The notes under the pieces were generated by a model that did no database searches, had not been told where the DNA came from, and saw only the letters and a program-made list of their open reading frames with translations. This document shows, in pieces, positions 52,815 to 60,865 of a DNA stretch of 64,000 nucleotides (its first letter is position 1; each line of letters opens with the position of its first letter). The position numbers and the translations under genes were made by a program. The stretch is from AC-32 sp035518635. Its GTDB lineage: Bacteria > Actinomycetota > Thermoleophilia > Gaiellales > Gaiellaceae. Where the stretch lies: positions 1 through 64,000 of the forward strand of contig DATIXI010000006.1 in NCBI GenBank assembly GCA_035518635.1, read 5' to 3'.

Positions 52815-53191
52815 ACCCGGGCTGTCCTGCGTAGAGCGTGACGGACGATCTGCGCGGCGACGACCAGTGCCAGGACGCCGAACAGCCGCCGCAGCGCGTC
52901 CTCGGGCAGCGCCTCGGCGATCTGGACTCCAGCCTCGACACCGGCAATCGACGCGACCCCGATGATGAGCGCCGGGCGCCAGCGGACGTTCCCGTAGCGC
53001 TCCTGGCGCCAGGCGCCGACCGCGGCTGCGGGAACGATCGCGAGCAGGCTCGTCGCCTCGGCGTGGATCTGCGTCAGGCCGAGCACGAGCGTCAGCGTCG
53101 GCACGAACAGGATCCCGCCCCCGACGCCGAAGAGCCCGGCGAGAACGCCTGTGAGACCTCCGAGAACCGCGGCGAGGACGAGGGCCCACAT
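52811..53191 (-). CDS. TauE/SafE-family membrane protein, second half-size gene
   Basis: 126 residues, about four helices, one TauE/SafE repeat: GGLTGVLAGLFGVGGGILFVPTLTLVLGLTQIHAEATSLLAIVPAAAVGAWR. Full-length members have two such repeats in one chain and export sulfite or organosulfonates. Here the repeats are in two adjacent genes overlapping by one base, so a heterodimer is likely. Substrate unknown. Confidence 0.87.
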   Translation of the reverse strand: MWALVLAAVLGGLTGVLAGLFGVGGGILFVPTLTLVLGLTQIHAEATSLLAIVPAAAVGAWRQERYGNVRWRPALIIGVASIAGVEAGVQIAEALPEDALRRLFGVLALVVAAQIVRHALRRTARV

Positions 53192-53532
53192 CAGACGAGC
53201 ATCCGCACTCCGACCGCGGCGAGCAACGCCGCGAACGCGAGCGAGAGCGTGCGGCCGGCCAGACGCTGCTGCAGCGCGGTGCCCGCCACGGCGCCGGCCA
53301 CGGCCGGAATCCCGACGACCAAGGCCGCCGCCGGCTTGATCTCTCCGTGGATGGAGTAGGTCACGGCGCCGACTAGCGCGATCACGAGGACAGCGCCCAG
53401 GGAGGTTGCCATCGCCGGACGCTCGCCGAAGTCGGCCGCGAGGATCAGGAGGGGGACGATGACGATCCCGCCGCCGACGCCGAACAGCGCGCTGAAGAGG
53501 CCCGCGAGAAGGCCGATGGCGACGAGCCGCAC
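53191..53532 (-). CDS. TauE/SafE-family membrane protein, first half-size gene
   Basis: 113 residues with the same repeat: GLLAGLFSALFGVGGGIVIVPLLILAADFGERPAMATSLGAVLVIALVGAV. GTG 53532 is preferred because the repeat begins at once; CAGAAT lies 7 nt upstream and overlaps the divergent otsB -10 (TATTCT). Its stop overlaps the ATG of the second half-size gene. Confidence 0.85.
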   Translation of the reverse strand: MRLVAIGLLAGLFSALFGVGGGIVIVPLLILAADFGERPAMATSLGAVLVIALVGAVTYSIHGEIKPAAALVVGIPAVAGAVAGTALQQRLAGRTLSLAFAALLAAVGVRMLV

Positions 53533-53538
53533 CCGCCG

Positions 53539-53544
53539 TATTCT
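53539..53544 (+). promoter_or_regulatory. -10-like TATTCT, leaderless promoter of otsB
   Basis: TATTCT, 7 nt, GTG 53552. The same bases read on the other strand (AGAATA) lie at the matching place for the divergent TauE gene. Confidence 0.45.
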
Positions 53545-53551
53545 GCTAGCC

Positions 53552-54259
53552 GTGAAGGATGTGCTGGCTCCGTTGATCGCCGAGCCTGAGAAAGGGGCGA
53601 TCTTCCTCGACGTCGACGGCACTCTCGCGCCGATCGTGGCCCGACCCGGGCTCGCCGAGGTGCCCGAGGACGCGCGGACCGAGATCTCCAGGCTCGTTGA
53701 AAAGTTCGCGCTCGTCGCGTGCATCAGCGGGCGCACCGGAGAGGAGGCGCGGCGGCTCGTGGGCGTGGACGGTGTCGTCTACGTCGGGACGCACGGACTG
53801 GAGCTCGAGCCTGAGGCCGAGCGCTGGCGGGCGGCCCTCAGACCCTTTGCCGAGCTCGACTGGCCGTGGCTGGAGGACAAGGGCCTGACGGTCGCGTTCC
53901 ACTGGCGTGAGGCGGCGGACGAGGGCGCGGCGCGCGCCGAGCTGGAGGCCGTAGCCCAGCGCGCCGAGGCGGCCGGACTCGTGGCGCGCTGGGGGCGGAA
54001 GGTGCTGGAGCTGCGGCCTCCGGTCGATGCGGACAAGGGAACCGCGGTGCGCGCCCTCTTGCGCGATGCCGGCCTGAACCGCGCTCTCTACGCGGGCGAC
54101 GACGAGACCGACCGCGATGCATTCCGCGGGCTCGACGGCTGCGAGGTGGCCGTGCGGGTCGCCCTCTTGTCGGACGAGTCGCCGTCCGGCCTCCGCGAGG
54201 CGGCGGATCTCGTCGTCGGCTCACCCGCGGAGCTGCTCGAGCTTCTTCGCCTCCTCTAG
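53552..54259 (+). CDS. otsB: Trehalose-6-phosphate phosphatase
   Basis: 235 residues, HAD fold. Motif I FLDVDGTLAPI (nucleophile Asp), motif II CISGRT, the GTHGLELEP block typical of OtsB, KVLELRPPVDADKGTAVRALL, and motif IV AGDDETDRDAF. It removes phosphate from trehalose-6-phosphate. No OtsA synthase is in the window. GTG 53552 follows TATTCT by 7 nt. It converges on the EamA gene with a CTAG overlap. Confidence 0.92.
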   Translation: MKDVLAPLIAEPEKGAIFLDVDGTLAPIVARPGLAEVPEDARTEISRLVEKFALVACISGRTGEEARRLVGVDGVVYVGTHGLELEPEAERWRAALRPFAELDWPWLEDKGLTVAFHWREAADEGAARAELEAVAQRAEAAGLVARWGRKVLELRPPVDADKGTAVRALLRDAGLNRALYAGDDETDRDAFRGLDGCEVAVRVALLSDESPSGLREAADLVVGSPAELLELLRLL

Positions 54260-55065
54260 GAGAGCGCCAGCAGCGCGACGCCGGCCGCGACGAGAACGGC
54301 TCCCGCGAGGCGCAGCGGCCCGACCCGCTCCTTCAGCACGACCGCAGCGAGGGCGGTCGCGATGACGACACTCGTCTCCCGCACGGCCGCCACGGCAGGT
54401 GCGCTCGCGAGCCGGAGCGCGAGCAGGACGAGCAGGTAGGCGCAGGCCGCGGCGACCCCGATCGCGACCGTCGCCGGGTCGAAGGCGCGCGCGTACCGCG
54501 TGCGGCCGACGAAGAGCGGGTACGCGATCGCCGGGCCGAGCATCACGAGCATGAGGTAGGGCGCCGCGTTCGCGTGGTGGATGCCGTACCGGTCGGCGAC
54601 CGTATAGCCGGCGATCACCGCAGCGATCAGCGCCCCGACTCCCAGGCCGCCGAGGCTTCCGCGGAGGTGCCCTCGCACCATGAACACCCCGGCAGCGACG
54701 GCAAGCACGCCTGCGACCTCGCCCGCCGACGGCCTCGAGACCGCGACGATCACAGTGAGGACGAGCACGAGCACCGGTGCGAGGCCGCGCGCGACCGGGT
54801 AGACCACGCTCAGCTCGAAGCGCCGGTACGCGGCCACGAGCAGAACCACGTATACGAGCTCGAGCGTCCCCGAGACGACGATGTACGGGACTGCGGCCGC
54901 CTCGACGCGCCAGGTGAGCGCGGCCGGGAGCGCCATCGAGAGCACGATGAAGCTGACGGCCACGGCCGCGGCTGCCTCGGTGTCGCGCTCGCGCGCGAGG
55001 AAGAGGTTCCAGAGCGCGTGGAGGAGAGCCGCCGAGAGCGCGAGCGCCAGCGCGTCGAGCGGCAT
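54256..55065 (-). CDS. EamA/DMT-family transporter
   Basis: 269 residues with ten predicted helices in two EamA repeats (LLHALWNLFLARERD ... VVYPVARGLAPVLVLVLTVI; and AAVRETSVVIATALAAVVLKERVGPLRLAGAVLVAAGVALLAL). Drug/metabolite transporters of this type usually export small metabolites; the substrate is not evident. The start ATG 55065 has no clear ribosome site. Confidence 0.88.
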   Translation of the reverse strand: MPLDALALALSAALLHALWNLFLARERDTEAAAAVAVSFIVLSMALPAALTWRVEAAAVPYIVVSGTLELVYVVLLVAAYRRFELSVVYPVARGLAPVLVLVLTVIVAVSRPSAGEVAGVLAVAAGVFMVRGHLRGSLGGLGVGALIAAVIAGYTVADRYGIHHANAAPYLMLVMLGPAIAYPLFVGRTRYARAFDPATVAIGVAAACAYLLVLLALRLASAPAVAAVRETSVVIATALAAVVLKERVGPLRLAGAVLVAAGVALLALS

Positions 55066-55105
55066 CTACGGGCGCGGCCGGCGGACTCGAGGCACGGCGC
55101 GACCG

Positions 55106-55111
55106 TACCAT
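55106..55111 (+). promoter_or_regulatory. -10-like TACCAT, leaderless promoter of the NUDIX gene
   Basis: TACCAT, 7 nt, GTG 55119. Confidence 0.45.
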
Positions 55112-55118
55112 CGGCGGG

Positions 55119-55685
55119 GTGCACGTCACAGAGGCCGTGCTGGAGTCGCTCCAGGAACGCTACGGGGCAGCCGAGAGGCTGCGCTGGGAAGGAGAGGTGA
55201 GCCGGCAGGAGTTCGCCCTGGCGGGCAGCTCGCCCGAGCGGCGGCATGACGTGACCTTCTTCGTCTTCGACGCACGCGAGCGGCTTGCGCTGATCCAGAA
55301 GCCGTCCTACCCGCCTGACGTCTGGCGGCCTCCCGGCGGCGGCGTGCGGCCGGAAGAGCGCTTCGAGGACGGAGTACAGCGGGAGGCAGTCGAGGAACTC
55401 GGCGTCGAGATCGCGCTCGAGCGATTTCTCGTCAGCACGGAGGCGACCTTTCGCTGCGGCGACGAGATGATCGAGTGGCGCACGCTCGTGTTCTCCGCAC
55501 GCACGGACGCCGACGCGCTCGACCCGCAGGACACCCGCGAGATCGCGGCAGCCCGGTGGGGCACGACCGCCGAGCTGGCCGGCCCGTTACGAGCCGCGAT
55601 GCTCGAGACCGGTCGAGCCCTCTGGCGCTACCGCGTCTCCCTACACGACGCCACCCTGTCCGTTCTGGCCAGGTCCGGGGTCTGA
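55119..55685 (+). CDS. NUDIX hydrolase
   Basis: 188 residues. The NUDIX box is complete: GGGVRPEERFEDGVQREAVEELGVE matches G-x5-E-x7-R-E-x2-E-E-x-G. Strand VTFFVFDARERLALIQKPSYPPDVWRPPGGG precedes it. The nucleotide or other diphosphate substrate is unknown. The last codons and the stop TGA come from a GGGGTCTGACCCC palindrome, so the C-terminus ARSGV is probably set by that element. Confidence 0.9.
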   Translation: MHVTEAVLESLQERYGAAERLRWEGEVSRQEFALAGSSPERRHDVTFFVFDARERLALIQKPSYPPDVWRPPGGGVRPEERFEDGVQREAVEELGVEIALERFLVSTEATFRCGDEMIEWRTLVFSARTDADALDPQDTREIAAARWGTTAELAGPLRAAMLETGRALWRYRVSLHDATLSVLARSGV

Positions 55686-55689
55686 CCCC
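55677..55689. repeat. 13-bp palindrome GGGGTCTGACCCC at the NUDIX stop
   Basis: Third copy of the 13-bp element; its central TGA is the stop codon (55683-55685). It lies in the 16-bp gap before the convergent decarboxylase gene. Confidence 0.7.
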
Positions 55690-55701
55690 CCGGCATGGCC
55701 C

Positions 55702-57009
55702 TTACGGCCGGTCGGGGCCCGTGGCCTCCCGCTGTAGGACATCCCACGCGAGGCGAACGTCGTCCTCGGTCGTCCGCTCGTTGCCGACGGCCAGGCGCAG
55801 GACGAAGCGGCCGTTCAGGCGCGTGGGCGAGAGGAACACCTCGCCGCTCGAGTTGACGCGTTCGAGGAGCGCCTCGTTCTTCTCGTCCGACCCTTCTCGC
55901 CGGAAGCAGACGACCGAGAACGGCCTCGGCGCGCACAGCTCCCAGCCGGGCTCGTCGCGCACCCAGCCTTCGAACAGCTCGGCCAGCCGCACCCCACGGC
56001 GGATCAGCTCCTGCAAACCCTCACGCCCGTAGCAGCGGAGGATCGCCCAGAGCCGGAGCGCCCGGAAGCCGCGGCCGAGCTCCGGTCCGTACTCGCTGAA
56101 GCTGACCACCTCGTCGGTCGTCCGCAGGTACTCGGGAACGACGCTGAACGCCGCCCGCAGGTCGTCCGGCCTCCGCGTCCAGAGCGCCGAGCAGCCCTGC
56201 GTCGAGAGCAGCCACTTGTGCGGGTTCACGACCACCGAGTCCGCGTGCTCGATGCCCTCGAACGCCCAGCGGAACTCGGGGCAGACCATCGCGCAGCCCG
56301 CGTACGCCGCGTCGACGTGCAGCCAGGCGCCGGCCGCTGCGCACGCCTCGGCGATCGGCGCGACGGGGTCGACCGAGGTCGTCGACGTCGTCCCAACCGT
56401 CGCGACCACCGCGCAGGCGCCGTCCAGCTCGAGCGCGTCGGGCCGGAGGCGGAACGCCGAGTCCACCGGCGCCTTGCGCAGCTCGAGGCCGAGCAGCTTG
56501 CACGCGCGGTCGACCGACGAGTGCGCCTGCTCGGACGCGACCGCGAACCCGGGCCGGGCCTCACGCGCAGCCGCCAGCGCGGAAAGCGTCGAGAGCGACG
56601 CGCCCTGCTCCAGGTGGCCATGCCAGCCGCCCGGCAACCCGAGCAGCTCCGCGAGCCACCCCAGCGTCACCTCCTCGAGCTCCTGCAGCGCGGGCGACGT
56701 GCGCCAGAGGATCCCGACCTGGTTCAGCCCCGCAGCGAGCAGTTCGGCGAGCACCGCCGGCTCCGAGCCGGTGTCCGAGAAGTAGGCGAAGAAGCGCGGG
56801 CTCTGCCAGTGCGTCAGCCCAGGGACGAGCCGCTCGTCCAGCTCGCGCAGGACGTCCCCAAACGGAGCACCCCGCTCGGGTGCCGACGGCTCGAATGCCA
56901 CTCGCACCTCCCCGGGCGAGACCTGAGCCAGGACGGGCAGCTCCCGCACCCGCTCGAGGTACGAGGCGAGCCAGTCGAGCGCCTCGTGCCCGTCCTCGCG
57001 CAGGCTCAC
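55702..57009 (-). CDS. PLP-dependent group II decarboxylase (aromatic-L-amino-acid decarboxylase-like)
   Basis: 435 residues. It has THWQSPRFFAYF near the N-terminus, SEQAHSSVDRACKLLG with the ring-stacking His, VATVGTTSTTSVDPV, WLHVDAAYAGCAMVCPEFR with the PLP Asp, and the Schiff-base lysine in NPHKWLLSTQGCSALW. These are the blocks of tryptophan/tyrosine/DOPA decarboxylases, though the amino acid cannot be fixed from sequence. The GTG start overlaps the polX stop (GTGA). Confidence 0.9.
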   Translation of the reverse strand: MSLREDGHEALDWLASYLERVRELPVLAQVSPGEVRVAFEPSAPERGAPFGDVLRELDERLVPGLTHWQSPRFFAYFSDTGSEPAVLAELLAAGLNQVGILWRTSPALQELEEVTLGWLAELLGLPGGWHGHLEQGASLSTLSALAAAREARPGFAVASEQAHSSVDRACKLLGLELRKAPVDSAFRLRPDALELDGACAVVATVGTTSTTSVDPVAPIAEACAAAGAWLHVDAAYAGCAMVCPEFRWAFEGIEHADSVVVNPHKWLLSTQGCSALWTRRPDDLRAAFSVVPEYLRTTDEVVSFSEYGPELGRGFRALRLWAILRCYGREGLQELIRRGVRLAELFEGWVRDEPGWELCAPRPFSVVCFRREGSDEKNEALLERVNSSGEVFLSPTRLNGRFVLRLAVGNERTTEDDVRLAWDVLQREATGPDRP

Positions 57010-58718
57010 TTCTTCATCAGCTTCCTGAGCTGCGCCCAGGTGCGCGTGTTCGCGACCTGGTCGGCGGTAAGCCATGCGCGCCTCGCCTGCGCGACGCCGA
57101 ACTCGACGTAATTCTGCGCCTTGAGCTGGTGCGCGTCGCTGGAGATCACGATCTTCACGCCCGCCTCGCCCGCCAGCCGCGCGTTGACGTCGGAGAGGTC
57201 GAGGCGGTCCGGCTGAGAGTTGATCTCGAGGAACGTCCCGGTCTCGACCGCCTTCTCGACCACCCGTTCGATGTCGATGTCCATCGGCTCCCGCCTGCTC
57301 AGCTTGCGCCCCGTCAGGTGGCCGATGCAGTGGACGTGCGGGTTCTCCATCGTCGCCAGGACACGCTCGGTCGGGTCGCGCTGAAAGGCGGTGTGGATCG
57401 ACGCGACGACCCAGTCCCGCTCGGCGAGCTGCTCGTCGGGCACATCGAGCGTCCCGTCCGCCTTGATGTTGACCTCGACGCCCTTCAGCAGACGCATCGG
57501 TGCGGCGCGCTTCGCCAGGCGGTCGATCTCCTTCGCCTGCTGCTCCATCCGGCCCTCGCGGAGGTAGTGCGAGTGGTCGGTGATCGCGTAGTACGCGTAG
57601 GCGCGCGCCTTCGCGGCTTTGACCATCTCCGCGAGCGTGCTCTTGCCGTCCGCCGACCAGTGCGAGTGTGTGTGCAGGTCGCCGCGCAGCTGGCCGAGCT
57701 CGACGAGCGTCGGCAGCTCGCCCTTCCGCGCCGCCTCCAGCTCGCCCCCGTTCTCGCGCAGCTCGGGCGGGATGTACGAGTAGCCGAGCCGCTCGTAGAG
57801 CTCCTCCTCGGTCTCGGCGGTGAAGACCTCGCCGGTCTCGACCTCGGTCACGCCGTACTCCGAGATCGAGAGCCCGCGCCGGACCGCGTCCTCCCGCATC
57901 GCGACGTTGTGGTCCTTCGAGCCCGTGAAGTGCTGGAGCAGGTTGCCGTAGCACTCGGGCGGCACTACCCGGAGGTCGAAGCGGAAACCCTCGTGCGAGA
58001 CAACGGTCGCCTTCGTCGGCCCCTTCGCCGCGACCTCCGAGACCCAAGGCAGCTGGGTGAAGAACTCGGTCAGCGCGGCCGGGTCGCTGGCGGTCGCGAT
58101 GATGTCGAGGTCGCGCACGGTCTCCTTGCGCCGGCGCGCACTCCCCGCCTCGGAGACCCGGTCCGAGGCCGGGTGCTTCCGCAGCTCCTCGACGGCCTCC
58201 AGCAGCGGCGGGAGCGCCTGGCCGAGCAGCGCGCGCGGCGGGCCGGTCGCCTTCTTCTTCCGGCCGACCTCCTTGAGCACGTTCTCCTCGACCTTCGCGC
58301 CGAGCCCGGGAAGCGTGCGCAGCCGGTGCTCCCGCGCGGCGGCCTTCAGCTCTGCGAGCGTGGTGACGCCGAGCTCCTGCCAGATCTTGCGCACGGTCTT
58401 CGGCCCCAGGCCGGGGATCCGCAGGAACTCGACCACCTCCGGCGGGATCGTCTTGCGGCGCTTGCGGAGCGCCTCGATCTCGCCGATGTCGACGATCTGG
58501 ACGATCTTGTCCTGGATGGTCGCCCCGATCCCGGGCAGCTCCTTCGCCTTGCCGTCGAGCGCGAGCTGGGCGACCGGCGTGCCCGTTTCGCGCACGCGGG
58601 TGGCCGCGCGGCGGTAGGCGAGGACGCGGAAAGCCGCCTCGCCCTCGATCTCCAGTAGGTCGGCCAGCAGCTCGAGCTGCTCAGCCACATCCGCGTTCCG
58701 CGGGAGCGTCGTCGCCAC
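57006..58718 (-). CDS. polX: DNA polymerase X with PHP exonuclease domain
   Basis: 570 residues. N-terminal helix-hairpin-helix region (LPGIGATIQDKI, IPGLGPKTVRKIW, LPGLGAKVEENV). The polymerase palm has the metal Asp pair in GSARRRKETVRDLDII and the third Asp in FRFDLRVV. The C-terminal PHP domain has GDLHTHSHWSADG, AITDHSH, GVEVNIKADG, ASIHTAF and SSDAHQ. Bacterial PolX fills short gaps and trims 3' ends in repair. The start is GTG 58718 with TATCAT 7 nt upstream. Confidence 0.93.
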   Translation of the reverse strand: MATTLPRNADVAEQLELLADLLEIEGEAAFRVLAYRRAATRVRETGTPVAQLALDGKAKELPGIGATIQDKIVQIVDIGEIEALRKRRKTIPPEVVEFLRIPGLGPKTVRKIWQELGVTTLAELKAAAREHRLRTLPGLGAKVEENVLKEVGRKKKATGPPRALLGQALPPLLEAVEELRKHPASDRVSEAGSARRRKETVRDLDIIATASDPAALTEFFTQLPWVSEVAAKGPTKATVVSHEGFRFDLRVVPPECYGNLLQHFTGSKDHNVAMREDAVRRGLSISEYGVTEVETGEVFTAETEEELYERLGYSYIPPELRENGGELEAARKGELPTLVELGQLRGDLHTHSHWSADGKSTLAEMVKAAKARAYAYYAITDHSHYLREGRMEQQAKEIDRLAKRAAPMRLLKGVEVNIKADGTLDVPDEQLAERDWVVASIHTAFQRDPTERVLATMENPHVHCIGHLTGRKLSRREPMDIDIERVVEKAVETGTFLEINSQPDRLDLSDVNARLAGEAGVKIVISSDAHQLKAQNYVEFGVAQARRAWLTADQVANTRTWAQLRKLMKK

Positions 58719-58725
58719 CCGGGCG

Positions 58726-58731
58726 ATGATA
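58726..58731 (-). promoter_or_regulatory. -10-like TATCAT, leaderless promoter of polX
   Basis: TATCAT, 7 nt, GTG 58718. It lies in the 18-bp gap to the divergent glycosyltransferase gene. Confidence 0.45.
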
Positions 58732-58736
58732 CGGGC

Positions 58737-59444
58737 GTGCGGCCCGTCGTCTGCCTCCCGACCTACAACGAGCGCGAGAACCTCGAGCGCATGGTGCGCG
58801 CGCTTGGCCTGCTCGGCGTCTCGGTGCTCGTGATCGACGACAACTCGCCGGACGGGACCGGGGAGCTCGCCGACCGGCTGGGGCAGGAGCTCGACCATGT
58901 CGAGGTGCTCCACCGCGACCGCAAGGAAGGGCTCGGGCCCGCGTACCTCGCCGGTTTCCGGCACGCGCTGGCCCAGGGCGCCGAGCTCGTGCTCGAGATG
59001 GACTGCGACTTCTCGCACGACCCGGCGGACGTTCCGCGCCTGGTCGCGGCCACCGAGGAGGCCGACGTCGCGGTCGGCTCGCGCTATGTCGAGGGCGGCT
59101 CGATCAGCAACTGGGGCCTCCTGCGCCGCTTCGTCTCGGCGGGCGGCTCGCTCTACGCGCGGGTGCTGCTCGGCGTAGGCGTCCGCGACCTGACCGCCGG
59201 CTTCAAGTGCTACAGGCGCGCGGTGCTGGAGACGATCGACCTCGACGCGATCTCCTCGCGCGGCTACGCATTCCAGATCGAGACCACCTACCGCGCGCTG
59301 CGCGCCGGGTTCAGCGTGGTCGAGGTGCCGATCGCGTTCGCCGACCGGGAGCGCGGCGGCTCGAAGATGAGCAAGAGCATCGTGCTCGAGGCGATGTGGA
59401 AGGTCCCCGCGCTGCGGCTCCGGGCCCTCACCGGGCGCCTGTAG
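58737..59444 (+). CDS. Polyprenol monophosphomannose synthase-like glycosyltransferase (GT2)
   Basis: 235 residues. PTYNERENLERMV, the nucleotide site VIDDNSPDGTGELAD, catalytic DxD-like EMDCDFSHDP, GSRYVEGGSISNWG, and the acceptor-side GFKCYRRAVLETI and DRERGGSKMSK. This pattern is that of dolichol/polyprenol-phosphate mannose synthases, which load mannose on a lipid carrier for wall glycans or protein mannosylation. No C-terminal membrane domain is present, as in the short actinobacterial form. Confidence 0.92.
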   Translation: MRPVVCLPTYNERENLERMVRALGLLGVSVLVIDDNSPDGTGELADRLGQELDHVEVLHRDRKEGLGPAYLAGFRHALAQGAELVLEMDCDFSHDPADVPRLVAATEEADVAVGSRYVEGGSISNWGLLRRFVSAGGSLYARVLLGVGVRDLTAGFKCYRRAVLETIDLDAISSRGYAFQIETTYRALRAGFSVVEVPIAFADRERGGSKMSKSIVLEAMWKVPALRLRALTGRL

Positions 59445-59447
59445 CAT
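59442..59447 (+). promoter_or_regulatory. -10-like TAGCAT, leaderless promoter of the thioredoxin gene
   Basis: TAGCAT overlaps the preceding stop codon and ends 7 nt before ATG 59455. Confidence 0.45.
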
Positions 59448-59454
59448 CGTCGCC

Positions 59455-59787
59455 ATGGACGAGCTGACGGACGGGGACTTCGAGGAGAAGGTCCTTCGCG
59501 CGGACCGGCCGGTCGTGGTCGACTTCTGGGCGCCCTGGTGTGGTCCGTGCCACGCGGTCGAGCCGATCCTCATGGAGCTCGAGGAGGAACACGGCGACAG
59601 GGTCGTGTTCACGAAGCTCGACATCGACCAGAACATCCGCACGGCCTCCCGCTACAACGTGCTCTCGATCCCGACAGTGATCCTCTTCGCCGACGGCGAG
59701 CCGCGCGAGACCGTCATCGGCGCGCGCCCCCGCTCGCACTACGAGCAGGCGTGGTCGGCCTGGCTCGCACCCGCCGCCCAGCCCTAG
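59455..59787 (+). CDS. trxA: Thioredoxin
   Basis: 110 residues, single thioredoxin domain with the standard active site WAPWCGPC, the cis-Pro in LSIPTVILF, and no signal peptide. It reduces disulfides in the cytoplasm. The helix after the active site (HAVEPILMELEEEHGDRVVFTKLDIDQN) is normal. It converges on the permease gene with a CTAG overlap. Confidence 0.92.
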   Translation: MDELTDGDFEEKVLRADRPVVVDFWAPWCGPCHAVEPILMELEEEHGDRVVFTKLDIDQNIRTASRYNVLSIPTVILFADGEPRETVIGARPRSHYEQAWSAWLAPAAQP

Positions 59788-60824
59788 GCCGAGACGCTCT
59801 GCGGAGCCGCCTCGCGCGACCGGGCCCGGCTCGCGCGCGGCCGGTCCTCCTCGTCCAGGCCCTTCGGCGAGTAGCCGACGCGCGGGTCGAGGTACGCGTA
59901 GAGCAGATCGACGATCAGGTTGAAGATGATGATCGCGACGGTCACGAGCACGATGATCGCGATCAGCACGGGCAGGTCCTGGCGCCGCAGGCTCCTGACC
60001 GCGAGCGAGCCGATGCCGGGCAGGCCGAACACCGTCTCGATGAAGACCGCGCCACCGAACGCAAGGCCGAGGTCCATGCCGAGCATCGTGATCAGCGGCA
60101 GCGCGGCGTTCCGCAGCACGTGGTGGCGGATGACGCGCCACTCGGAGGCGCCCTTCGCCCGGGCGGTCGTCACGTAGTCGGCACCGAGCGTCTCGAGCAC
60201 GCTGGCCCGGATCATCCGCGCGTAGAGCGCCGCGAACATCAGGCCGAACGTCATCCAGGGCAGGATCAGGTGGTACGCCCACTGCGTCGGCCCGCCGCAC
60301 TGCTGCCCGAGGCTCGGGTAGAAGAAGTCGCAGTAGCCGGCGAACGGCAGCGCGTGGAGCTTGTAGGCGAACAGGTAGTTGAGGATCAGCGCGAGCCAGA
60401 CCGGATGCACCGAGATCCCTATCAGGATGAAGATCATCGACGCGCGGTCGGTCAGCGAGCGCGGTCGTAACGCCGAGATGATCCCGATCGGGATCGCGAG
60501 CATGAGCCAGAAGATCGCTCCCCCGAACACGAGCGACGCGGTGATCGGCACCGCCCGCCGCATGATCGCGTTGACGTCCTCGCCCGTCGCGGTCGACTGG
60601 CCCATCGAACCGCCGGTGACGATGTGCTGGAGGAACTGCTCGTACTGCCGGTAGACGGGGCCGTGGAGCCCGGTCAGCTGCTCGGTGCTCTTCGTGACCT
60701 CGTTCCCGCGGGTCGCCTGCGGGCGATTGGCGGGGATGACGTAGAAGATGATGTACGTCGAGAGCGTGACGGCGATGAACACCATCACCGCCCACGCCAG
60801 CCGCTTCAGCACGTAGGGCAGCAC
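59784..60824 (-). CDS. Oligopeptide/dipeptide ABC transporter permease, DppB type
   Basis: 346 residues with six membrane helices: MLPYVLKRLAWAVMVFIAVTLSTYIIF at the start and the EAA loop DYVTTARAKGASEWRVIRHHVLRNAALPLI that contacts the ATPase. The C-terminal VDLLYAYLDPRVGY is typical of DppB/OppB. An outer loop with two Cys (GYCDFFYPSLGQQCGG) is unusual. No DppC, ATPase or binding protein is adjacent on this strand; the next gene downstream is convergent and the upstream neighbour is thiL, so partners must be elsewhere. Confidence 0.88.
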   Translation of the reverse strand: MLPYVLKRLAWAVMVFIAVTLSTYIIFYVIPANRPQATRGNEVTKSTEQLTGLHGPVYRQYEQFLQHIVTGGSMGQSTATGEDVNAIMRRAVPITASLVFGGAIFWLMLAIPIGIISALRPRSLTDRASMIFILIGISVHPVWLALILNYLFAYKLHALPFAGYCDFFYPSLGQQCGGPTQWAYHLILPWMTFGLMFAALYARMIRASVLETLGADYVTTARAKGASEWRVIRHHVLRNAALPLITMLGMDLGLAFGGAVFIETVFGLPGIGSLAVRSLRRQDLPVLIAIIVLVTVAIIIFNLIVDLLYAYLDPRVGYSPKGLDEEDRPRASRARSREAAPQSVSA

Positions 60825-60865
60825 TGCTAACGCCTACGTTGACGGCTCGCGGCCGGTTCGGCAAC

